Source: Actinomycetota bacterium
GTDB taxonomy: Bacteria > Actinomycetota > Acidimicrobiia > Acidimicrobiales > JAJPHD01
Reading direction: 5' to 3'
Assembly (NCBI GenBank): GCA_021325455.1
Contig: JAJPHD010000012.1
Location: forward strand, 26,784-90,783
Length of the DNA stretch: 64,000 nucleotides
Below the pieces are notes generated by a model that did not search any database, had not been told where the DNA came from, and saw only the letters and a program-made list of their open reading frames with translations. The translations under genes and the position numbers were made by a program. Position 1 is the first letter of the stretch, and the number at the start of each line of letters is the position of its first letter. This document shows, piece by piece, positions 8,861 through 17,939 of the stretch.

Positions 8861-10228
8861 TCACTCGCCCTCGCCCGCCTCCGCAGCCCCGCCCACCGTT
8901 CGCCGCCGCTTGCCGGCGCTCAGCTCCTCCCCAGTTCCGCTCGCCGCTCGCCGGCGCTCGGCCAAGAGGTCCGCCACGGCGGCCTCGGCCCCTAGGCGGG
9001 ACGGCTCGTAGTAGGTACGCCCGGCCACCTCCCTGGGCCGATACTCCTGGGATACCCAACCGCTCGGGTCGTCGTGGGGGTAGACGTAGCCCACGCCGTG
9101 GCCCAGCGAGCGAGCCGAGCGGTAGTGGCTGTCGGCCAGGTGGGGCGGGACGGGTCCCTGAGGAAGGCTGGCCACGTCCTCCTGCGCCTTCCACAGCCCC
9201 ATGGCGGTGCGGTTCGACTTGGGGGCGGTGGCCAGGTGGACCACCGCCTGAGCGAGGTTGAGGGCCGCCTCGGGCAGCCCCACGAACTCCACGGCCCGGG
9301 CGGCGGCGTCGGCGACCACCAGGGCCATGGGGTCGGCCATGCCCACGTCCTCGCTGGAGAGGATCACGAGGCGGCGGGCGATGAACCGGGGGTCCTCGCC
9401 GGCGGCCAGCATCCGGGCCAGCCAGTAGAGGCCGGCATCGGGATCGGAGCCTCGGATGGACTTGATGAAGGCGCTGATGACGTCGTAATGCTCGTCCCTT
9501 CCGTAGCGCAGGACCCGCCCGGCCCTGGCCTCCTGGACGTGGGAGAGCGTCACCTCGCCCCCGTCTGCTAGGGCCAGCGACACCTCCAGGGTGGTGAGAG
9601 CGGCCCGGGCATCACCGTCGGCCAGCTCCGCGATGAGGTCCTTGGCCGCCGGCTCGGCGCGGGCTCGCTCGCGGTCCAGGGCCCGGTCGACCAGCCTGCG
9701 CAGAGCTTCCTTGTCGAGGGGCTCGAGGCGGAAGAGGGTGGCCCGGGACAGCAGGGGGGCGTTGAGCTCGAAGAAGGGGTTCTCGGTTGTCGCCCCGATG
9801 AAGGTCAGGATTCCTTCCTCGACGGCGGGGAGCAGGGCATCCTGTTGGGCCTTGTTGAAGCGGTGGACCTCGTCGAGGAACAGGATGGTCCCCTGCCCTT
9901 CCTGGGCCAGTCGCTGCCGGGCCTCGTCGGCGGCGCCCCTCACATCCTTCACGCCGGCGGTGACGGCCGAGAGGGCCACGAAGGAGCGCTCGGTGACCGC
10001 GGCCACCACCCGGGCCAAGGTGGTCTTGCCGGTGCCCGGCGGGCCCCACAGGATGATGGAGGAGAGCCTGCCCGATTCAATGAGGGCCCGAAGGGGCCCA
10101 CGCGGGCCCAGCAGGTGGGCCTGGCCCACCACGTCATCCAGGGACTTGGGCCGCATCCGCTCGGCCAGCGGCGCCTGACGTGCCAGGCGCGCCTCCAGGG
10201 AGGCTGAGAACAGGTCGTCGCCTGCCAC
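8861..10228 (-). CDS. rarA: Replication-associated recombination protein A (RarA/MgsA AAA+ ATPase)
   Basis: LAERMRPKSLDDVVGQAHLLGPRGPLR, WGPPGTGKTTLARVVA (Walker A), ILFLDEVHRFNKAQQDALLPAVEEG (Walker B), SEDVGMADPMALVVADAAARAVEFVGLPEA. GTG start at 10228 supported by TAACCT-N7. Confidence 0.93.
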   Translation of the reverse strand: MAGDDLFSASLEARLARQAPLAERMRPKSLDDVVGQAHLLGPRGPLRALIESGRLSSIILWGPPGTGKTTLARVVAAVTERSFVALSAVTAGVKDVRGAADEARQRLAQEGQGTILFLDEVHRFNKAQQDALLPAVEEGILTFIGATTENPFFELNAPLLSRATLFRLEPLDKEALRRLVDRALDRERARAEPAAKDLIAELADGDARAALTTLEVSLALADGGEVTLSHVQEARAGRVLRYGRDEHYDVISAFIKSIRGSDPDAGLYWLARMLAAGEDPRFIARRLVILSSEDVGMADPMALVVADAAARAVEFVGLPEAALNLAQAVVHLATAPKSNRTAMGLWKAQEDVASLPQGPVPPHLADSHYRSARSLGHGVGYVYPHDDPSGWVSQEYRPREVAGRTYYEPSRLGAEAAVADLLAERRRAASGTGEELSAGKRRRTVGGAAEAGEGE

Positions 10229-10246
10229 GCCCGTGAGGTTATGGCC

Positions 10247-10371
10247 CGCCCCACTCGAGCAAACCCGCCCCACTCGAACGAACCCACGACCCCGCCCCAC
10301 TCGAGCAAACCCGCCCCACTCGAACGAACCCACGACCCCGCCCCGCTCGAGCAAACCCGCCCCACTCGAGC
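10247..10371 (+). repeat. 46-bp tandem repeat, ~2.7 copies, immediately upstream of rarA
   Basis: CGCCCCACTCGAGCAAACCCGCCCCACTCGAACGAACCCACGACCC starts at 10247, 10293 and 10339; each unit is itself a doublet of CGCCCCACTCGA. Confidence 0.92.
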
Positions 10372-10468
10372 GAAGGCCCCCCAGGGGGTCATCCCCCTCC
10401 CCAGAAGCGCCCCGTCCCGTGCCCGGGCCTTCAGGCGGGGGCCCATATGGGGCTAGGGTGGCCCGGCG

Positions 10469-10909
10469 ATGATCCTGGGGTCGGCTGTGGCAGCGGAGGT
10501 GGCGGCTGGGCTAGCTGCGGTGTGCCTGGTGGTGCTGGCCGCCGGGGTGGCGGCCCTGGTCCTGCTGGTCCGGGCCGTACGGGGGGTCCAGGCGTCCCTG
10601 GACCGGTGGGGGGAGGAGGCCCTGCCGGCCCTGGCCGGATTGCGGAGGCTGCGATCGGTGTCTCCGGTGCTCGACTTGGGAGCGGCGGGGCGTCCCGGAA
10701 CAGGCAACGGCGCCTACGGGCCGGATCATGGCCCCTACGGGGGGGAGGCTCCGACCGGTGAGGCGGGGAGGGACGGCCTCGATCCTTCCTCCGCCGGGGG
10801 GAGCCGGCTGGCCTGGCTGGCCCTTTCCGAGCCCCTGATCAAGCTCCTGGCGGCCGGGAGCGGGGCGGCAGAGGCCGCTCGCAGCTTCAGGCACCGCCGG
10901 GGGGGGTGA
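10469..10909 (+). CDS. Hypothetical membrane protein (N-terminal TM, DUF948-like layout)
   Basis: AVAAEVAAGLAAVCLVVLAAGVAALVLLVRAVRGVQASLDRW; ATG preceded by TAGGGT-N9. Confidence 0.65.
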   Translation: MILGSAVAAEVAAGLAAVCLVVLAAGVAALVLLVRAVRGVQASLDRWGEEALPALAGLRRLRSVSPVLDLGAAGRPGTGNGAYGPDHGPYGGEAPTGEAGRDGLDPSSAGGSRLAWLALSEPLIKLLAAGSGAAEAARSFRHRRGG

Positions 10910-10913
10910 GGCG

Positions 10914-11255
10914 GTGTTCAAGCGGCTGTTCTGGCTGGTCACGGGGGCCGGGTTCGGGTTCGGCCTGTCCTTCTGGGTGTCGCGGGCCTTGCGGCGAGTC
11001 ATTGCCCGCTGGGCGCCGGCCAGCGTGGCAGCCCGGGCCCAGGCTGCTGCGCGCAGCCTGGCCGCCGACGCCCGGGCGGCGTGGTCGGATGGCCGAGCCA
11101 CGATGGAGGAGCGCCAGCGGGTGCTGAGGGAGGGCCTGGGGGGAGGGCGGCCCGCCCTGGGACCGGGCAGGCCCAAGGGGCGGCCGCCGGACCGGCGGCT
11201 CACGTCGGGGGGAGCCCGGCCCCCCGGACCTGAAGGCCTCAGGACCGGTACGTGA
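10914..11255 (+). CDS. Small hypothetical membrane-anchored protein
   Basis: MFKRLFWLVTGAGFGFGLSFWVSRALRRVIARW, one TM plus coiled-coil-like region; directly follows the 10469 ORF. Confidence 0.6.
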   Translation: MFKRLFWLVTGAGFGFGLSFWVSRALRRVIARWAPASVAARAQAAARSLAADARAAWSDGRATMEERQRVLREGLGGGRPALGPGRPKGRPPDRRLTSGGARPPGPEGLRTGT

Positions 11256-11946
11256 ACGTCAAGGGATTGGAGCTGCCCGCCGGAGTGCTCAGGATGACCG
11301 GGACGGACTGGCCGGAAGCCACCCCGAGCTGAGGGACCGTCGCTGTGCAGCGGGTGCGGCTGGAGCAGCGTACGGGGGCGGCCCGGCCGCCAAAGGTGAC
11401 GGTGATGGTGCCGGTGCTGCTGTAGAGGCCGGTCCCTACGAGCACGACCGTCGAGCCCGGAGCCCCCTGCCCGGGGGTGAGCCCGGTCAGCTGCGGGCCG
11501 CCCCCAGGAGCCGCCGACGGCCCGGTGGTCGTGGAGGTGGTGTGGGCCGTAGTCGGAGGGGAGGCAGTGGTCCTTGGTGCTGCGGTGGTCGTGGGGCGGG
11601 CCGCCGTGGTGGCAGTCGTGCCGGGCGATGCGGAGCCGGCACCGTGGCTACCCCCCCTCCGGGGTCGATGCCCCTGTGAGCGGGTGGTCCGGGAAGGGGA
11701 GGCACTGACCTTGCGGGGCGCTCCCCCGAGCTTGATGGAGGCGAGGAAGGCGCCGAGCCCGATCAGCCCGGCCAGGGCCAGCAGGCAGAGAGCCTGGAGA
11801 AGGCTGACCCGGCCTCGCCTGGGAGGGCGCCGGCTGACATGGGCGCCGTGGCGGTGATGACCTGGGCGGAAGGGGGGTGCGGGCCCCAGGACCCGCTCCG
11901 GAGGCCCCGGTCGGGGCCGCGCTGATGTGTCTGGGTGCCGTTTCAC
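11239..11946 (-). CDS. Secreted/membrane-anchored IPT/TIG-domain protein
   Basis: TM segment LLQALCLLALAGLIGLGAFLASI, Thr/Ala/Pro-rich linker, then PQLTGLTPGQGAPGSTVVLVGTGLYSSTGTITVTFGGRAAPV (IPT/TIG fold signature). GTG 11946 chosen; upstream part of the ORF looks spurious. Confidence 0.65.
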   Translation of the reverse strand: MKRHPDTSARPRPGPPERVLGPAPPFRPGHHRHGAHVSRRPPRRGRVSLLQALCLLALAGLIGLGAFLASIKLGGAPRKVSASPSRTTRSQGHRPRRGGSHGAGSASPGTTATTAARPTTTAAPRTTASPPTTAHTTSTTTGPSAAPGGGPQLTGLTPGQGAPGSTVVLVGTGLYSSTGTITVTFGGRAAPVRCSSRTRCTATVPQLGVASGQSVPVILSTPAGSSNPLTFTYRS

Positions 11947-12028
11947 ATGCCGTCCCCCTCCTCCTACCCAGGGACGGGCCGGGCCCCACCGCCTCGGGCT
12001 CCCTCCCGGTTGTGGCAAGGTGGGTCGG

Positions 12029-12829
12029 GTGTACGCCATCGGCTCGCTGCTCGTCGTGGTGGCGCTCTCTCTCCTGATTACCAGGGTAGCCACCGTCATC
12101 CTCGTCGCCACCGGGCTTTCTTCCCAGGCGGCTCGCTTCCAGGCCCGGTCGGCCTTCACGGGCTCGGGCTTCACGACCTCCGAGTCCGAGAAGGTCGTGG
12201 ACCATCCCTTGCGCCGCCGGGTGATCATGACCCTGATGCTGCTCGGCAATGCCGGCATCGTCGCCTCTGCCAGCACGCTCATCATCGGCTTCCAGCGCCT
12301 GGGTGCCCATTCCGTGAACCCCGGGTTCAGGATCCTTCTCCTGGGAGTGGGGATCCTGCTCATCGTCTACCTGTCCCGCAACGGCCGTGTGGACCACTGG
12401 CTCACCCGGGCGATACGGAGGGTTCTGGGGCGGTACACGGACCTGCCCGGGAGGGACCTGGCCGGCCTCCTCGACCTCTCCGGGGACTACGCGGTGACGG
12501 AGATGGCGGTGAAGGAGGGAGACTGGGTGGCGGGTAGGCGCCTGGGGGAGCTCGAGCTGCGGGACGAGGGCGTGGCCGTCCTCGGCATCACCCGCAGGGA
12601 TGGCCGCTACCGGGGCGCTCCGGTGGGCTCCACCGTGGTCCACGCTGGCGACATCCTCGTCCTCTACGGCAGGGCACCGGCCCTGAACGACATCGACCAC
12701 CGGCCCGCCGGCCCGGAAGGGGAGAAGCGCCACGAGGAGGCAGTGGCCCGCCAGCGCCTGCTGGTCGGCTGGGAGGAGCGGGAGGACCGCGAGGACCGGG
12801 TGGCCCGGGAGGACGGGGTGGTCCGGTGA
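12029..12829 (+). CDS. Membrane protein with C-terminal TrkA-C (RCK_C) domain
   Basis: Multiple TM helices, then YAVTEMAVKEGDWVAGRRLGELELRDEGVAVLGITRRDGRYRGAPVGSTVVHAGDILVLYG. Confidence 0.75.
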   Translation: MYAIGSLLVVVALSLLITRVATVILVATGLSSQAARFQARSAFTGSGFTTSESEKVVDHPLRRRVIMTLMLLGNAGIVASASTLIIGFQRLGAHSVNPGFRILLLGVGILLIVYLSRNGRVDHWLTRAIRRVLGRYTDLPGRDLAGLLDLSGDYAVTEMAVKEGDWVAGRRLGELELRDEGVAVLGITRRDGRYRGAPVGSTVVHAGDILVLYGRAPALNDIDHRPAGPEGEKRHEEAVARQRLLVGWEEREDREDRVAREDGVVR

Positions 12830-12859
12830 CCGCGGCGATGGAGCCCGCCCTGGGCGCTC

Positions 12860-14242
12860 TCACCCCGTGGTCCGGGTGGATGCTCCCTCCCCGGGGGGCC
12901 CGGCTCCTTGAGCCCCCGAGGCAGGGGAGGCCGCCGGCACGATCAGGCGGAACTCGCTGCCGGAGCCGGGACTGCTCGTGAGCTCGATGGCTCCCCCGAG
13001 GGCCAGGGCCGCCCCCCGGGCGATGGCCAGCCCCAGGCCCGAGCCACCGCTGGAGCGGCCCCGGGCCCGGTCGACCCGGTAGAAGCGGTCGAAGATGCGT
13101 CCCTGGTGCTCGGGAGCGATACCGATACCGGTGTCACGCACGGCGATGCACCAGCGGTCGTCCTCGGCCGGCTGCACGCTCACGTCCACCCGTCCTCCCG
13201 GGAGCGTGTAGCGGATGGCGTTGGAGACCAGGTTGGTGAGCGCCGTGTCGACCAGGTCCGGTGCCGTCACCACCACCGCCGGCCGTCGGCGGGCATGGAC
13301 CCGGAGGGTGACCGACCTCTGGTCGGCCTCGGGGGCCAGGCGGAGGGCCACGGTGCGGGCCAGCTCCCGCAGGTCCGTCCGGCGCGGGGGGTTGGACCCG
13401 GGTAGCTCGAGCTGGCGCAGGTTGCCCAGGCTGTCGAGGAGGGCGCGAATCCGTTCCACCTCGTTGCGCAGGAGGGCGGCGGCCTCCCCTCTCTCGGTGT
13501 CAGACCGCACGGTCCCGTCGATGACGGCACTGGCCACCGCCGCCACGGAGTTGAGGGGGGTGGCGATCTCGTGGGCCAGGTCGGCCAGCAGGCGGCGCTC
13601 CGCCCGGTCGGCCTCCTCCAGCCGGGCCGCCATGGAGTTGAAGGCCCGCACCAGGTGGCGGAACTGCTCGGGGCCGGAGTCGTCGATCCTGGCCCTCAGG
13701 TCTCCGGCAGCGACCCGGTCGGCGGCCCCGGCGGCCCGTCCGATGGGCCGGCGCAAGGAGCGGGTGAGGGTGGTCGACCCGATCACGCTCACCACGACCA
13801 GGACCACGAGGATGCCGGCCACGATGGCCGTCAGCTCGGCGGTGAGGCCCGACTGGCCCTCCACGTCACCGACCACCACCACCCTGCCCCCGGGGAAGGC
13901 CCGGGAGACCGTGAAGAGGCCGGGCCCGGTGTTCCGGGGGCCCCGGTACAGGGTGTGGCCGTGCCTGTAGACGAGGAGCTGGTCGTCCCCCAGCAGCTGC
14001 TGGAACAGGGGGAGGAGCTCCGGCCGGGCGCCCTTGCCGAGTGCCTGGGCCACCACGGCTGCTGTCGACCGGTCGGACCGGAGGGACGTGGCCCGGGCCC
14101 GGTCGTGGTCCAGGTGGGCGAACAGGAGGGCGGCGCCCACCAGTAGCAGAGCGGCCGGCATGACCATGGAGGCGACCAGGCGGAGGCCCAGCGACGACCG
14201 CACCCGGCCCAAGGCCCGGCTCCTCCAGCGGGCGGCTGTCAT
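12860..14242 (-). CDS. Two-component sensor histidine kinase
   Basis: HAMP-like linker, LLADLAHEIATPLNSVAAVASAV (H-box), LVSNAIRYTLPGG (N-box), VRDTGIGIAPEHQGRIFDRFYRVDRARGRSSGGSGLGLAIARG. Confidence 0.92.
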   Translation of the reverse strand: MTAARWRSRALGRVRSSLGLRLVASMVMPAALLLVGAALLFAHLDHDRARATSLRSDRSTAAVVAQALGKGARPELLPLFQQLLGDDQLLVYRHGHTLYRGPRNTGPGLFTVSRAFPGGRVVVVGDVEGQSGLTAELTAIVAGILVVLVVVSVIGSTTLTRSLRRPIGRAAGAADRVAAGDLRARIDDSGPEQFRHLVRAFNSMAARLEEADRAERRLLADLAHEIATPLNSVAAVASAVIDGTVRSDTERGEAAALLRNEVERIRALLDSLGNLRQLELPGSNPPRRTDLRELARTVALRLAPEADQRSVTLRVHARRRPAVVVTAPDLVDTALTNLVSNAIRYTLPGGRVDVSVQPAEDDRWCIAVRDTGIGIAPEHQGRIFDRFYRVDRARGRSSGGSGLGLAIARGAALALGGAIELTSSPGSGSEFRLIVPAASPASGAQGAGPPGEGASTRTTG

Positions 14243-14937
14243 GCCTCGAGCCGGTAGCCCACCCCCCGCAGGGGGGTGAGGCGGAGCGCATCTCCCAGCT
14301 TGCGCCGGAGGCGGGCCACGTGGACGTCAACCGTCTTCTCGGACAGGTGCACGGTGCCCCACGCCTCCTCGAGCAGCTGGCGACGGGACAGGGCCTGGCC
14401 CCTCCTCCGGGCCAGGGTGGCCAGCAGGTCGAACTCCCGTCTCGTGAGCTCCACCGGCCTGCCCTCGAGCAGGCACCGCCTGGAGCCCAGGTCGAGGCTC
14501 ACCCCCCCCACCCGGACCTCGCTGCCGCCGGCGATCTCCCGTAGTGAAGCCCTCTCTCCGCCTCGTTCGGCGGCCCGGCGGAGGTGGGCGCGCACCCGGG
14601 CCACCACCTCGGGCACCGAGAAGGGCTTGACGACGTAGTCGTCGGCCCCTATCTCCAGGCCAGCCACCCGGTTCCACTCCTCGCCTCGAGCGGTGAGGAA
14701 GAGAACCGGGATGGACGAGTCCCGGCGGAGCTGCTTGACCAGCTCGAACCCGTCCAGTCCGGGGAGCATGACGTCCACCACCGCCAGGTCGACCTGGGCC
14801 TCCCGGGCCAGGCGCAGCCCGCTCTCCCCGTCGGGCGCCTCGATCACGTCGTATCCCTCCCTGGTCAGGTACTGGCGCAGGGCCCAGCGCTGGGCCTCCT
14901 CGTCCTCCACCACCAGGATCCGGCTCTTCCGCTCCAC
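14239..14937 (-). CDS. OmpR/PhoB-family response regulator
   Basis: Receiver (ILVVEDEEAQRWALRQYL, LAVVDVMLPGLDGFELVKQLR, KPFSVPEVVARVRAHLRR) and winged helix (ELTRREFDLLATLARRRGQALSRRQLLEEAWG). Overlaps the kinase gene. Confidence 0.95.
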   Translation of the reverse strand: MERKSRILVVEDEEAQRWALRQYLTREGYDVIEAPDGESGLRLAREAQVDLAVVDVMLPGLDGFELVKQLRRDSSIPVLFLTARGEEWNRVAGLEIGADDYVVKPFSVPEVVARVRAHLRRAAERGGERASLREIAGGSEVRVGGVSLDLGSRRCLLEGRPVELTRREFDLLATLARRRGQALSRRQLLEEAWGTVHLSEKTVDVHVARLRRKLGDALRLTPLRGVGYRLEA

Positions 14938-14972
14938 GTCACGATCCTCGCGCCTCGAGCCCTCCTGTCGCC

Positions 14973-15023
14973 GTTACCGGCCGTGTCCAAGGCGTAACCG
15001 TGGCGTAACTGCTCGTGGTTACG
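14973..15023. promoter_or_regulatory. Cluster of GTAAC/GTTAC boxes incl. GTAAC-N6-GTAAC (probable response-regulator operator)
   Basis: GTTAC at 14973; CGTAAC at 14993 and 15004 (11-bp repeat period); inverted GTTACG at 15018. Confidence 0.6.
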
Positions 15024-15068
15024 TTCCAAACCAGAAGCGACAACCGCAAGTGAAAGGGGTGAGTTGTC

Positions 15069-15296
15069 TTGGGTCTCTTCGTTGCCAGTCTCGCAATAGG
15101 TGCCGTCGTTGTAGCAGTGATGCTGGGCATCCTGGGGGTCGGAATATACGTGAATGACCGCGTGATGCGAGACGAGAATGCCCGCAGGGCGGGACACCTG
15201 CCCCGTCGTCTCTACTGGACCGACACCAGTCACATCGACGAGGAGTGGAGGGCCCTCCAGGCTCGCCAGGACCGGCGACCGGCTGGCCGGCGATAG
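15069..15296 (+). CDS. Small single-TM membrane protein
   Basis: MGLFVASLAIGAVVVAVMLGILGVGIYVNDRVMRDENARRAGHLPRRLYWTD; TTG start; divergent from the response regulator. Confidence 0.6.
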   Translation: MGLFVASLAIGAVVVAVMLGILGVGIYVNDRVMRDENARRAGHLPRRLYWTDTSHIDEEWRALQARQDRRPAGRR

Positions 15297-15375
15297 CGCT
15301 CGGCGTCGCCGCCAGCCGGGGGGGGACGCCGCTCCCCGGGGCGGCGGTGGGGGGCCGGGCGTCGCCGGGCGGACC

Positions 15376-16314
15376 ATGGTGCCGGGGCGGGATGGCCTAA
15401 TATCCCTCGTCGTGCTGGCCCATGGCGCCGCAGGGCGCACCGGTATCCGGTCCTTGATCGGGGGTTACCTCGCCCTCACCAAGCCCAGGATCGTGGAGCT
15501 CCTGCTGGTGACCACGGTGCCCACCATGCTGGTGGCGGCCCGGGGGATCCCCCCCGTGGGGCTGATCGTGGCCACCCTGGTCGGAGGGTCGCTGGCCGCC
15601 GGGGGCGCCAATGCCATCAACATGTACGTGGACCGGGACATCGACGCCGTCATGCACCGGACCCGCCGGCGCCCCCTCGTCACCGGCGCAGTCAGCCCCT
15701 CGGCTGCCCTGGCCTTTGCCGTGGCCCTGGAGATGCTGGCCTTCGCCGAGCTGTGGCTGGCCGTGAACCTGCTGAGCGCCTTCCTCGCCATCGGAGCCAC
15801 GGCCTTCTACGTCTTCGTGTACACGCTGTGGCTCAAGCGCACCTCCTCCCAGAACATCGTGATCGGGGGGGCAGCCGGTGCCGTCCCCGTGCTGGTGGGC
15901 TGGTCTGCCGTCACCGACCACCTGGGCGCCACGCCGTGGCTGCTGTTCGGGGTCATCTTCTTGTGGACCCCTCCTCATTTCTGGGCCTTGGCTGTCCGCT
16001 ACCGGGAGGACTACGCCGATGTGGGGGTACCCATGCTGCCGGCCGTGACGCCGGCGGCCCGGACGGCCCGCCACATCCTCGTGTACACGGTTGCCGTGAG
16101 CCTGGCCGGTGTGGGCGTGGCCTTCCTGGCCGGCCTGGGCCCTGTCTACCTCGTGCCCGCCGCCGTCCTGGGGGCAGTTTTCGTGGCCCACGGGGTGGCA
16201 CTGGTGCGCCGGCCGAGCCCCGGCCTGGCCATGAGGATGTTCCACTACTCGATCACCTACCTGGCGGTGCTCTTCACCGCCATGGCGGTGGCCGTGCTCG
16301 TCGCCCACCCCTAG
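15376..16314 (+). CDS. ctaB: Protoheme IX farnesyltransferase (heme O synthase)
   Basis: UbiA family; YLALTKPRIVELLLVTTVPTMLVA, NMYVDRDIDAVMHRTRRRPLVTG, LWLKRTSSQNIVIGGAAGAVPVLVGW, WTPPHFWALAVRYREDYADVGVPMLP. Confidence 0.93.
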   Translation: MVPGRDGLISLVVLAHGAAGRTGIRSLIGGYLALTKPRIVELLLVTTVPTMLVAARGIPPVGLIVATLVGGSLAAGGANAINMYVDRDIDAVMHRTRRRPLVTGAVSPSAALAFAVALEMLAFAELWLAVNLLSAFLAIGATAFYVFVYTLWLKRTSSQNIVIGGAAGAVPVLVGWSAVTDHLGATPWLLFGVIFLWTPPHFWALAVRYREDYADVGVPMLPAVTPAARTARHILVYTVAVSLAGVGVAFLAGLGPVYLVPAAVLGAVFVAHGVALVRRPSPGLAMRMFHYSITYLAVLFTAMAVAVLVAHP

Positions 16315-16355
16315 GCAAGAGGTCACGAGGGCCACAGGCGGGTGGCCACAAGCGC

Positions 16356-17000
16356 CTATTTCGCCCGGGACAGGGCGTGCAGCCAGTGGTCGAGAGCGGC
16401 CGGTGTCAGCTGGCCCGAGACGGCCCGGGCCACCCGGCCGTCAGCCCCGATGAAGACCGTGGTGGGCAGGCCCAGGAGACCGTACCTGGTTGCCGCTCGC
16501 CCCTGGGGGTCCTGGCCCACCGGGTAGCGGACCCCCGAGGTACGGACCAGCTGGCGGGCGTGGGCGGCGTTGTCGTTCACGTCCACGCCCACGAAGGCGA
16601 TGCGGCCGTGCTCGTGGCGCGCCGCCCGGGCCAGGAGGGGAAGCTCCTGCTTGCAAGGTCCGCACCAGGAGGCGAAGAAGTTCAGCACGACGGGCCTGTG
16701 GCCGGCGCGGGGCAGGCTGACCCGGGGGTGGCCGGGGAGCAGCGGTGGCAGGCTGAGGCGAGGTGGGACGGCTCCGGGACCGGCTCCGCTGGGGGCCGGT
16801 GCCCGGGGGGGAGCCGCTCCCACGGGGGTGGTGGCGGCGGTGCGTGCCGGGCGGCGGGGGCTCAGTCCCAGCACGTAGAAGATGCCCGCGGCGACGAGGC
16901 CGAGGGGGATGAGGACGGCGAGCACCAGGGCCAGGCGGGTCCAGGCCGGCGGGCGCGAAGGGCGGGAGGGAGTGAAGGCTGGCTCCTCCGGTGCCGTCAT
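16356..17000 (-). CDS. TlpA/ResA-like thioredoxin-family protein
   Basis: N-terminal TM, VVLNFFASWCGPCKQELPLLARAA, YGLLGLPTTVFIGADG. Confidence 0.88.
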   Translation of the reverse strand: MTAPEEPAFTPSRPSRPPAWTRLALVLAVLIPLGLVAAGIFYVLGLSPRRPARTAATTPVGAAPPRAPAPSGAGPGAVPPRLSLPPLLPGHPRVSLPRAGHRPVVLNFFASWCGPCKQELPLLARAARHEHGRIAFVGVDVNDNAAHARQLVRTSGVRYPVGQDPQGRAATRYGLLGLPTTVFIGADGRVARAVSGQLTPAALDHWLHALSRAK

Positions 17001-17086
17001 GGCGGGGGCCGGCGAGGGCCCCTCCGCGGGGCGGACAGGGCCTTGGTTCCCTCAGGTCGACCTGATGCCAGGTTCTTGACGGGCAC
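16997..17086 (-). CDS. Candidate leaderless upstream mini-cistron (29 aa) overlapping tlpA start
   Basis: TAGGGT (17095-17100, - strand)-N8-GTG; MPVKNLASGRPEGTKALSAPRRGPRRPPP* whose TGA overlaps the tlpA ATG (ATGA). Confidence 0.4.
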   Translation of the reverse strand: MPVKNLASGRPEGTKALSAPRRGPRRPPP

Positions 17087-17253
17087 TACCCGGGACCCTA
17101 ATCTCCAATCCCCGTAAGGAAAGGGGCGCCCGGCCGAGGGAGCGTGACCGGACGCCATGGCCCACATCGGTAAGCGGGAGTGCCATGGTGTTGAGGCGGT
17201 GCGAGGAGAGGGGGGAGGGGGCACGGGGACCAAAGCCCCTCCCGGCGCTCGGC

Positions 17254-17862
17254 TCATCCCAGCCTCACGATCCTCCACCCGCTCACCTTCAGGCCATTGG
17301 CCTGGCCCGGGGCGCGGTCGCCGGCATAGGTGTAGAGCGGCCTGCCTTCGTAGGCAACCTGCAGGGCGCCGCTCGGGCGCACCACCACCCCCACCGTGGT
17401 GAGCGGGCGGGGCACTCCCCGGCCGGCGGTGGGGCGGAGGAGGCCCGGGGGGAGGAGAAGGGGCCTGAAGGTACGGGTGCAGGGGCCGGTGCACACGAAG
17501 GTGCCGACGCCGCCTGCGGTGGAGCCGGGCTGGTAGTAGAGCGTGTAGCCCTTCCGGTCGACCAGGACCGTTCCGTGGCCTGGGACCCGGGCGGCCCGCA
17601 GCACGGGGGGGCCGGCGACGGTGGTGCGGGCGGCGGGGGCGGCCGTGGTGGGAGTGACGTGGGTGCTGTCCTTGGGCGGGCGCCCGGGGTGGGAGCTCGT
17701 CGGGGGGTGGTCGGCACGGGTGCCGGCCGGCCCGGCCGTGCCGCAGGCCGCCGTGACCAGGGCCAGGGCCGTGGGCAGGACCGGGCCCAGGACCATGCGC
17801 ACCGGGGCGGAAAGCGGTGCCTTCCTGCCCTGGGGCCCTCGGCATCCTCTCGTTGCCTTCAT
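17254..17862 (-). CDS. Lipoprotein with COG4315-like secreted repeats
   Basis: Lipobox-like LVTAACG; YTLYYQPGSTAGGVGTFVCTGPCTRTFRPLL and LQVAYEGRPLYTYAGDRAPGQANG are typical of this lipoprotein family. Confidence 0.75.
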   Translation of the reverse strand: MKATRGCRGPQGRKAPLSAPVRMVLGPVLPTALALVTAACGTAGPAGTRADHPPTSSHPGRPPKDSTHVTPTTAAPAARTTVAGPPVLRAARVPGHGTVLVDRKGYTLYYQPGSTAGGVGTFVCTGPCTRTFRPLLLPPGLLRPTAGRGVPRPLTTVGVVVRPSGALQVAYEGRPLYTYAGDRAPGQANGLKVSGWRIVRLG

Positions 17863-17939
17863 GGCCGTCCATCCTTAGCGCCGGCGGGCCCGGGCCGGGT
17901 AGCAGGCGCCAGCTAGGGGAAGAGGAGGTTTCCCGGGAG

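Noticed and set aside
10233-10472. Small ORFs with LEQTRPTRTNP repeats upstream of rarA
   Set aside because: Artefact of the 46-bp tandem repeat; no start/SD support and no known domain.
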